Part shown: one piece after another, positions 1-5,800 of the stretch
How positions within the stretch are numbered: the stretch's first letter is position 1
Layout of the letters: each line of letters starts with the position of its first letter
Source: Spirochaetales bacterium
Lineage (GTDB): Bacteria; Spirochaetota; Spirochaetia; DTKZ01
NCBI GenBank assembly: GCA_031280945.1
Contig: JAITGB010000021.1
Location: 1 to 8,770, forward strand
Direction: 5' to 3'
DNA length: 8,770 nt
The notes under the pieces: model-generated
What the model was told of the DNA's origin: nothing
The model's input: only the letters and a program-made list of their open reading frames with translations
The model's database searches: none
Made by a program: the position numbers and the translations under genes

Positions 1-1170
1 TCCCGCGCGCGTCTTGTTGGGCTTTTAACCGGTATTATTTTTTTGAGTATGCTTTCGCGCCTGGTTTTTTCGCCTCTTCTTGTCTACATACAGGATGAGT
101 TTGTCATTTCCCAGTCGCAGGCGGGGAGCGTTTTTCTGATTATTGCCCTGGGCTATTCTCCGGGGATGCTTTTTTCGGGTTTTCTGACGGTTAAAATGCG
201 GCACAGGGGCGTTATTATTTTGTCCCTGTTTATGGAGGCCCTGGGCCTTGTTGTTGCGGCTTTGAGCCCCTCGTTTTCGGTTATGTGCCTGGGCGTGTGG
301 CTCATTGGCATAGGCAGCGGCATTTATCCGCCTTCGGGCATAGCCTCGATTACGGAGACCGTAAGCGCGCGGCGCAGGGGCATGGCCCTCGCCATTCACG
401 AGATAGGGCCCAATGTCGCCTTTTTCGCGGCTCCCCTTCTTGCGCTTTTTTTCTATCATCGTTTGGGCTGGCGGGGGATTCTTCTTATCGTTGTCTGCCT
501 GAATCTTTTTACGGCCCTTCTGTACGCGCGGCGGGGAACAGGAGGGGATTCGCGGGGAAAGACTCCCCAGCTTTCGCGGCTTCTTGCCGTTGCAAAGCTG
601 CGCGAGGCCTGGTTCATTTTTGGGCTTTTCTGTATTGCCCTGTGCGCGGTTCAGGGCGTGTTCGCTATTCTTCCGATGTTTCTCATCAAGGCAAAGGGCC
701 TTGACCCTGATACAGCCAACAAACTCGTGAGCGTTTCGCGTATTTCGGGGATTTTCATTCTCCTTGTTTCGGGGAGCCTCGTTGACGCTTTTGGGGCCCG
801 CAGGGTTATTCTCACCGCTTTTCTGGTTTCAGGCGCCGCGACGGTTTTTCTGGGGCTCGCGCAGGGAGGGCTCCTTATAGCGGCAATCATCGTGCAGCCG
901 TCTTTGATGACAGCTTTTTTTCCCGCCGGGCTTCTGATTATTTCGCAGCTTGGGCCCCCTGATTCGCGGAACGTTACTTTTTCTTTTATCGTTAATCTTG
1001 CCGTTCTTATCGGGAACGGCATTATGCCGACTTTCTTCGGTTTTCTGGGCGATTTGGGGGTTCAGCCCATAGGCTTCGGTGTTCTTGCGGCTGTAACCCT
1101 GTTTTCCGCTGTGTGTGTGTACCGGGCCCGCTCTTTTGGAAGCGCGGCGCCCCCTCCCCGGGCTTCCTGA
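1..1170 (+). CDS. MFS transporter, 5'-truncated by window edge
   Basis: Inner-membrane secondary transporter of the major facilitator superfamily; the substrate cannot be told from sequence. The frame is open from base 1, and its first codons already read as helix 1 (LVGLLTGIIFLSMLSRLVF), so the true start lies upstream of the window. The TTG at 43 has no Shine-Dalgarno and would cut helix 1. The visible 389 residues contain about 12 hydrophobic segments in a 6+6 arrangement, with a basic central loop near residues 175-200 (RRGTGGDSRGKTPQLSRLL). The loop between helices 2 and 3 carries a degenerate motif A (GFLTVKMRHRGVI, lacking the usual Asp). The equivalent loop in the second half (GSLVDAFGARRVI) matches the motif better. 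The gene ends in TGA at 1168-1170, 15 bases from the stop of the convergent oxidoreductase. Family assignment is firm; the substrate is unknown. Confidence 0.88.
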   Translation, partial: SRARLVGLLTGIIFLSMLSRLVFSPLLVYIQDEFVISQSQAGSVFLIIALGYSPGMLFSGFLTVKMRHRGVIILSLFMEALGLVVAALSPSFSVMCLGVWLIGIGSGIYPPSGIASITETVSARRRGMALAIHEIGPNVAFFAAPLLALFFYHRLGWRGILLIVVCLNLFTALLYARRGTGGDSRGKTPQLSRLLAVAKLREAWFIFGLFCIALCAVQGVFAILPMFLIKAKGLDPDTANKLVSVSRISGIFILLVSGSLVDAFGARRVILTAFLVSGAATVFLGLAQGGLLIAAIIVQPSLMTAFFPAGLLIISQLGPPDSRNVTFSFIVNLAVLIGNGIMPTFFGFLGDLGVQPIGFGVLAAVTLFSAVCVYRARSFGSAAPPPRAS

Positions 1171-1185
1171 ATTACCGCCTGCGTT

Positions 1186-2172
1186 TTACGGCGTTTCCCA
1201 GGCTCCTGAGACTTCGGAGCGGAAGAGGGCGTCTATCACCTTCATGTTGCGCACCGCGTCCTGGGGCGGGGTGGGCACGGGTTTGTAGTTTCTTATGGCA
1301 TCGCAAAAGGCTTCAAACATGAGGGTGTACTGATTGACGGGAGGAAAGCTCACGGTGCGGGCCCCCATGCGGGTTGTGATGTCAAGCTGTGCGGGTACAT
1401 CGGCAAATGCGTTGTAGGGGAGGCGGAAGCTGATTTCGCCTTCTGTGCCGCGTATTTCAACTTTTTGGCCGGGCCAGCTTGTGGTGCTGACGGTAAAAAC
1501 CGCACGGGCCTTGCCGTAGTCAAGAATGGCCGAGGAGAGGATGTCGGTTTTAAATTCCGGGTCGCGGTGTATGAGGGACAAAACCCTGCCAGGCTCCGCG
1601 CCGAGGAGAAAACGAATCGCTGAAACCGCGTAGCAGCCTATGTCCATAATGGCCCCGCCGCCTGCTTCGGGAATGTTGCGTATGTTTTTGGGGTCCCTGT
1701 TCGTGTAGGCGTACTGAATTGTTATGGAGTGAACTTCTCCCAACTCTCCGCAGGCGATGATGTCCTTGGCCTTCTGCCATTGGGGGTGAAAGCGGTACAT
1801 AAAGGCTTCCATAATTTTAACCCCCCGGCTTTCGGCGTAGCGCACGGCGTCTTCGGCCTCGTGAGCGCTCATGGCGAGGGGTTTTTCGCAGAGTATGTGT
1901 TTGCCCGCATCCGCGCTGGCTTTAATCCATTCTGTGTGGAGGTTATTGGGGAGCGGGATATACACGGCTTCTATATTTATGTCCGAAAGAATATCTTCGT
2001 ACCTGTCGTAGGCTTTCTCAATGTTAAGGCGCGAGGCGGCCTCCTGCGCGCGCGCGAAAGAGCGGGACGCGATTGCCCGGACTTCAATTGCCGCCGAGCC
2101 GCAAATCGCGGGGTGGACGCGCTGGGTATAATGTTTTGAGACCGAGAGGACGCCCCAGGTAACCGGTTTCAT
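1186..2172 (-). CDS. Gfo/Idh/MocA-family NAD(P)-dependent oxidoreductase
   Basis: Predicted 328-residue cytoplasmic dehydrogenase of the Gfo/Idh/MocA family, most like the D-xylose dehydrogenase / dihydrodiol dehydrogenase branch. An N-terminal Rossmann domain spans about residues 1-120: it begins KPVTWGVLSVSKHYTQ and carries the family EKP motif with catalytic Lys97 (LCEKPLA, 94-100). The C-terminal substrate domain includes EAFMYRFHP (122-130) and GGGAIMDIGCYAV (171-183). The canonical GxGxxG/A nucleotide motif is degenerate (GVLSVS), as in some members of this branch. I chose ATG 2172 because a strong AAGGAG lies 6 nt upstream and family homology begins there. The frame stays open to an ATG at 2355, but that extension runs through the promoter and hairpin DNA. 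Likely substrates are a sugar, polyol or inositol; the specificity is inferred. It is transcribed divergently from gltB and convergently with the MFS gene. Confidence 0.9.
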   Translation of the reverse strand: MKPVTWGVLSVSKHYTQRVHPAICGSAAIEVRAIASRSFARAQEAASRLNIEKAYDRYEDILSDINIEAVYIPLPNNLHTEWIKASADAGKHILCEKPLAMSAHEAEDAVRYAESRGVKIMEAFMYRFHPQWQKAKDIIACGELGEVHSITIQYAYTNRDPKNIRNIPEAGGGAIMDIGCYAVSAIRFLLGAEPGRVLSLIHRDPEFKTDILSSAILDYGKARAVFTVSTTSWPGQKVEIRGTEGEISFRLPYNAFADVPAQLDITTRMGARTVSFPPVNQYTLMFEAFCDAIRNYKPVPTPPQDAVRNMKVIDALFRSEVSGAWETP

Positions 2173-2178
2173 ACAATT

Positions 2179-2184
2179 CTCCTT
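2179..2184 (-). promoter_or_regulatory. Ribosome binding site of the oxidoreductase gene
   Basis: Read on the minus strand this is AAGGAG, separated from ATG 2172 by 6 nt (AATTGT). It decides the start in favour of 2172 over the in-frame ATG at 2355. Confidence 0.85.
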
Positions 2185-2213
2185 TTTTGTAACTATATGT
2201 ACAGTACAAAAAA
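2183..2213. promoter_or_regulatory. Operator-like inverted repeats in the oxidoreductase promoter
   Basis: Two overlapping dyads are visible. The outer one is TTTTTTGTA (2183-2191) against TACAAAAAA (2205-2213), perfect 9-bp arms with a 13-base spacer. The inner one is TGTAC-A-GTACA (2198-2208), 5-bp arms around one base. They cover the candidate -10 and the region just before the ribosome binding site, where a repressor would block transcription. No regulator gene is adjacent, so the binding protein is unknown. The operator role is inferred. Confidence 0.4.
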
Positions 2214-2222
2214 AGCGTCCAA
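2192..2222 (-). promoter_or_regulatory. Candidate sigma-70-type promoter of the oxidoreductase gene
   Basis: On the minus strand a TTGGAC (2222-2217) could be the -35 box. Two overlapping -10 candidates follow: CATATA (2199-2194) with an ideal 17-bp spacer but a weak match, and TATAGT (2197-2192), a 5/6 match but with a long 19-bp spacer. The segment is AT-rich and lies directly before the ribosome binding site, so a promoter here is likely even though the exact boxes are uncertain. Confidence 0.45.
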
Positions 2223-2288
2223 TCGTCCAGTGCGGGGGCAGAGCGCATAGTGAGGGGAGTTCCCCCGAAAGGCGAGAAAATGGGCGCA

Positions 2289-2313
2289 TTTTTTCGGGCA
2301 GCGCCCGAAAAAA
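2289..2313. repeat. Perfect 11-bp hairpin, T-tract first and A-tract last
   Basis: Arms TTTTTTCGGGC (2289-2299) and GCCCGAAAAAA (2303-2313) pair perfectly around an AGC loop. On both strands the T-run precedes the stem and the A-run follows, the reverse of an intrinsic terminator. A competing stem, GGGCGC (2282-2287) with GCGCCC (2301-2306), shares the right arm. Confidence 0.75.
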
Positions 2314-2338
2314 ACGGGCTATCCGCTCCAATTCCTCA

Positions 2339-2359
2339 AAAATTGCCTCCGGCAATTTT
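2339..2359. repeat. Perfect 9-bp hairpin, TCC loop
   Basis: Arms AAAATTGCC (2339-2347) and GGCAATTTT (2351-2359) flank a TCC loop. The A4 and T4 ends give it a weak bidirectional-terminator look. However, the GC core is only three pairs and no gene ends nearby, so I do not call it a terminator. Confidence 0.7.
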
Positions 2360-2390
2360 CTGCGGGATTTCCGCTTCTATCCCTTGCGCG

Positions 2391-2419
2391 GGCGGGGGCT
2401 CCGCCCCCGAACCCCCGCC
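2391..2419. repeat. G/C-rich hairpin with alternative pairing
   Basis: CGGGGGC (2393-2399) and GCCCCCG (2403-2409) form a perfect 7-bp stem with a TCC loop. The left arm can instead pair further out: GGCGGGGG (2391-2398) with CCCCCGCC (2412-2419), 8 bp. The two folds exclude each other. Confidence 0.7.
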
Positions 2420-2464
2420 GGGAGGCCGAAAACCCTCCCTCACACACAAAAAAAAGTTTATATG

Positions 2465-2491
2465 CGCTGGCCCTGCCAGTGCCGGGCAGCG
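2465..2491. repeat. Bulged 8-bp hairpin
   Basis: CGCTG (2465-2469) plus CCC (2471-2473), with G2470 bulged, pairs with GGGCAGCG (2484-2491) around a 10-base loop. It is less regular than the other hairpins here. Confidence 0.5.
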
Positions 2492-2562
2492 AAAGGGTTT
2501 GGTCGCAATTCCGCAGGGATTGCTGGTTGCCCGTGGGCTGCGCAAGGGATTGAAGGGGACTT

Positions 2563-2583
2563 GCGGTTCGCTTTGCGAACCGC
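2563..2583. repeat. Perfect 9-bp hairpin, TTT loop
   Basis: GCGGTTCGC (2563-2571) and GCGAACCGC (2575-2583) pair perfectly around TTT. The next hairpin begins only 4 bases further on. Confidence 0.75.
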
Positions 2584-2587
2584 TGGT

Positions 2588-2611
2588 GTATTTGCGCGGA
2601 GGCGCAAATAC
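2588..2611. repeat. Perfect 10-bp hairpin, GGAG loop
   Basis: GTATTTGCGC (2588-2597) and GCGCAAATAC (2602-2611) pair perfectly around a GGAG loop. Confidence 0.75.
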
Positions 2612-2638
2612 CGAAGCCCCGCAAAGCCCGACCCGTGA

Positions 2639-2665
2639 GCGCGATTTTCCTTCGGAAAATCGCGC
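2639..2665. repeat. Perfect 12-bp hairpin, TTC loop
   Basis: GCGCGATTTTCC (2639-2650) and GGAAAATCGCGC (2654-2665) pair perfectly around TTC. It is the longest stem of the array and its last member before the AT-rich gltB promoter segment. It is not followed by a T-run, so it is not a standard intrinsic terminator. Confidence 0.75.
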
Positions 2666-2702
2666 GGAGGGTTGCGCCCAAATTCTTAACCTTCCAAAAT
2701 GT

Positions 2703-2713
2703 AGGAATTTCCT
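2703..2713. promoter_or_regulatory. Small dyad, possible activator site upstream of gltB
   Basis: AGGAA-T-TTCCT is an 11-base dyad centred about 105 bp before the -24 GG of the sigma-54 promoter, a usual distance for enhancer-binding activators. It does not match the NtrC or NifA consensus as I know them. Function is speculative. Confidence 0.2.
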
Positions 2714-2809
2714 GAAAAATCTTACGTTTTTGTAGTTTTTTGGATAGGCGCGGGCTATTCTTGAGTGAATAAGTCATGGTTCTGCAAGGAAATGCAAATT
2801 TATTCATTT

Positions 2810-2826
2810 TTGGCACGATTATTGCA
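2810..2826 (+). promoter_or_regulatory. Sigma-54 (-24/-12) promoter of gltBD
   Basis: The 17 bases TTGGCACGATTATTGCA match the widely used RpoN consensus YTGGCACGrNNNTTGCW at every defined position. The invariant GG is at 2812-2813 and the invariant GC at 2824-2825, with the required spacing. Transcription should begin near 2837, giving a leader of about 40 nt before gltB ATG 2876. Sigma-54 promoters need an AAA+ enhancer-binding activator, so gltBD is probably controlled by an NtrC-like or other such protein. No activator gene is in the window. Confidence 0.85.
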
Positions 2827-2861
2827 TAATTATTCTTTACGAAAAAAAGTGAACGGCCTGG

Positions 2862-2868
2862 AGGAGGA
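2862..2868 (+). promoter_or_regulatory. Ribosome binding site of gltB
   Basis: A strong purine-rich AGGAGGA lies 7 nt before ATG 2876. It supports 2876 over the upstream in-frame GTG at 2765, whose extension would run across the sigma-54 promoter. Confidence 0.85.
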
Positions 2869-2875
2869 AAGCCTA

Positions 2876-5800
2876 ATGGAGTATGTTTCGCGCCCCGGTA
2901 AATACGGTTTGTACGACCCTTCGTTTGAGAGGGATAGCTGCGGGGTGGGTTTTGTGGCGCATATTAAGGGGAAGCGGAGCCGCGGGATAGTGAGCGATGC
3001 GCGGAACATTCTTGTTAATATGTCCCACAGGGGAGCTGTGGGGGCGGAAAAGAATACGGGAGACGGGGCGGGGCTTCTCGTGGCCTCTCCGTGGGAGTTT
3101 CTGGAGAAGGCTGCTGGGGGGGCGGGGATTACGCTGCCGGAGCGGGGGCTTTATGCGGCGGGGCTGGTGTTTTTGTCCCAGGACGCGGGGGAGCGCGAGG
3201 CCCAGAAGGGGGTTTTTGCGCGTTTGTGCGCGGAGTCGGGTTTGGCTCTTGCGGGTTTCCGGTCTGTTCCCCGCGATAATTCTTCCCTGGGCGAGAGCGC
3301 CCGCGCAAGTGAGCCCTGCGTTGAGATGGTTTTCGTTACGGGGGCTTCGGCTGAGGATTTTGATGTGCGTCTTTTTGTTCTGCGCAAGCAGGCCACGCGC
3401 GCAATCCGGGGAAGCGAAATCGATAAAAACTCGTTTTTCTACGTGGTGAGTTTGTCGACGCGGGTTCTGCTGTACAAGGGTATGCTCACCCCCCAGCAGC
3501 TTTTTACCTACTACGGGGCGGATATTGGGGATGGGGATTTTATGAGCCATCTTGCTATGGTTCATTCGCGGTTTTCGACAAATACTTTTCCGAGCTGGGA
3601 CAGGGCGCATCCTTTTCGTTTTATCAGCCATAATGGGGAAATCAATACTCTTCGGGGCAATATCAACAAGATGAGGGGCCGCGAGGCTATTCTTTCGTCA
3701 AAGGTTTTGGGGGAGGACTTAAAAAAGATTCTGCCTCTCATTGAGCCGGACCTTTCGGATTCGGGGACTTTCGATAATGTTCTGGAGCTTTTGTATTTAT
3801 CGGGCCGGCCTCTTGCGGAGGCTGTTATGATGATGATTCCCGAGGCATGGCAGAACCACGCGACGATGAGCGATGAGAAGAAGGCTTTCTACGAATTCCA
3901 GAGTAATCTTATGGAGCCCTGGGACGGGCCTGCTTCAATTACTTTTACGGACGGACATGTCATCGGCGCGGTTCTGGACAGAAATGGCCTGCGGCCTTCG
4001 CGGTACTACCTGACGAATGATGAGCGGGTTATTATGGCGAGCGAGGTGGGGGCCCTGCCTGTGGCTCCAGAGTCTATTATCCGCAAGGGCCGCCTCCAGC
4101 CGGGGAAGATGTTTCTCGTTGATTTTGAGGAGGGCCGCATCGTTGATGATGCGGAAATAAAGAAGAAGATTTGCGGTAAGCATCCCTACAGGCAGTGGCT
4201 GACGGAAAACAAGCTGGAAATCAAGAAGCTCCACATACGCAGGGAGGCCCACGCCTACAGGCCGGACACTCTCATGCAGAGGTTCCGTATGTTCGGCTAC
4301 ACTTTTGAGCATTTGCGCCTTATCCTGAAGCCCATGGCCGATGACGGCAAGGAGGCCCTGGGTTCCATGGGAAACGATGCGGCCCTTGCTGTTCTTTCGG
4401 ACAAGCCGCGCCTTGTGTACGAATACTTTAAGCAGCTTTTCGCTCAGGTTACGAATCCGCCCATTGATTCGATACGCGAAGATGTGATTATGAGCCTCAG
4501 GAGCAGCATTGGGCCCCAGGGAAATCTCCTCGATGTGTACCCCCGGCAGGCCCACAGAATGCAGCTCCGCACTCCTTTTCTGACCAACGAGGAGCTTGAC
4601 GCTCTCAGGAACGTGGAGGAGCCGGGCTGGGAGTGTAAGACCCTTGATATGACCTATCCGCAGACTTGCGAAGCGGAAAGGGGGTTACTTCAGTGCATAG
4701 AAAGTCTGGAGAGGGGGGCTGAGGAGGCTCTTGCCGAGGGCTGCAGCTTTATTGTTTTAAGCGACCGCGCCGCAGGGCCGGAGAGGATTCCTCTTTCGGC
4801 TCTTTTGGGGGTTGGGGCTGTTCATCAGCATCTTATCCGCATTGGGCGCAGGACGGAAATCGGTATTCTTCTTGAAAGCGGGGAGCCCCGCGAGGTGCAT
4901 CACTTTTGCCTTCTTGTGGGCTACGGCGCGGATGCTGTAAACCCCTACCTGGCCTACGAAGCTATGTGGAAGATGCAGAGGGACGGCAATATCAGGAGCG
5001 AGCTTTCGGACAGTCTTATCGTTATTCAGTACACGGGCGCCCTTGAAAAGGGTATGAAGAAGGTTTTCGGCAAGATGGGGATTTCCACCCTGGAGAGTTA
5101 CAAGGGGGCGCAAATTTTTGAGGCCGTGGGCCTGGGCGCGGAGGTTGTGGAGCGCTGTTTCGCGGGCACGGCTTCGCGCATTGAGGGCGCGGGTTTCGCG
5201 GAGCTTGCCGAGGAGGCAAGGCGCAGGCACGATTTGGGCTACATGGGCTACGGCTTTGAGCAGGAATACCTGCGCGCGGGAGATTTGTCCTGGCGCTCCG
5301 GCGGCGAGAGGCACATGTGGGACCCTGAGTCAATCGCCAATCTGCAAATAGCTGTGCGGCAGAACAGGAGAGAGAACTTTAACGCTTTTTCAGAGAGGCA
5401 AAACGCCCATACCCAAAATCAGGCGACCCTTCGGGGGCTTCTGAAATTCAAGGAAGGCTGTGCTCCTGTTCCGGCAGAAGAGGTTGAGCCTGTTACGGAC
5501 ATAGTGAAGCGTTTTGTTACGGGGGCCATGAGTTTTGGTTCCATCTCAAAGGAGGCCCACGAGACCCTTGCCCTTGCCATGAACCGTTTGGGCGGAAAAT
5601 CCAATACGGGAGAGGGAGGAGAAGACCCCCAGAGGTTTTCCCCTCTTGCGAACGGGGATTCAAAGAGGTCGGCCATAAAGCAGGTGGCTTCGGGGCGTTT
5701 TGGGGTTACGATTAACTACCTCACACACGCGGACGAGCTGCAAATCAAAATGGCTCAAGGGGCAAAGCCGGGGGAGGGCGGGGAGCTTCCGGGCCACAAG

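Larger units (their letters stand above)
2379..2550. repeat. Long-range 11-bp inverted repeat
   Basis: ATCCCTTGCGC (2379-2389) is the exact reverse complement of GCGCAAGGGAT (2540-2550), with 150 bases between. It encloses the G/C hairpin at 2391-2419 and the bulged hairpin at 2465-2491. It may close a larger fold or mark the ends of a small repeat unit. Confidence 0.5.
2223..2760. other. Structured non-coding intergenic region
   Basis: About 540 bases between the divergent oxidoreductase and gltB promoters hold no convincing gene. ORFs open on both strands (for example 2250-2735 + and 2319-2816 -), but they are low-complexity, rich in Pro, Gly, Arg and Ala, lack good ribosome binding sites, and are translations of palindromes. 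From about 2282 to 2665 the DNA is GC-rich and packed with hairpins, listed separately. From about 2680 it turns AT-rich toward the sigma-54 promoter. Whether the hairpin DNA is transcribed is not visible. Confidence 0.6.

Noticed and set aside
1138..1167. GGAAGC / GCTTCC inverted repeat as a bidirectional terminator for the convergent genes
   Set aside because: Only 6 bp with an 18-base loop, located inside the MFS coding end, and not followed by a T-run.
43..1170. TTG at 43 as the start of the MFS gene
   Set aside because: No ribosome binding site precedes it, it would cut transmembrane helix 1, and the frame is open to the window edge.
2339..2359. Hairpin with A4/T4 ends as an intrinsic terminator
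   Set aside because: No gene reads into it from either side and the GC core is three pairs. It is kept as a repeat only.
2289..2665. CRISPR array
   Set aside because: The hairpin units differ in sequence and spacing, with no repeated direct unit, no regular spacers and no cas gene.
2250..2735. 161-codon plus-strand ORF in the intergenic region
   Set aside because: Low-complexity product made of translated palindromes, no convincing ribosome binding site, no recognisable domain, and another ORF of similar length on the opposite strand.
2680..2806. NtrC or NifA upstream activator sites, and the TGAATAA/TTATTCA inverted repeat (2766-2772, 2800-2806)
   Set aside because: No GCAC-N5-GTGC or TGT-N10-ACA match was found by eye. 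The TGAATAA repeat abuts the promoter, too close for a typical enhancer, and is AT-rich enough to arise by chance.
2319..2816. 165-codon minus-strand ORF in the intergenic region
   Set aside because: Overlaps the hairpin array and the sigma-54 promoter, is compositionally odd, and has no domain or convincing start signal.
2799..2830. Sigma-70 promoter for gltB using CATAAT (2825-2830) as -10
   Set aside because: No -35 box at suitable spacing, while the sigma-54 element in the same place is a perfect match.
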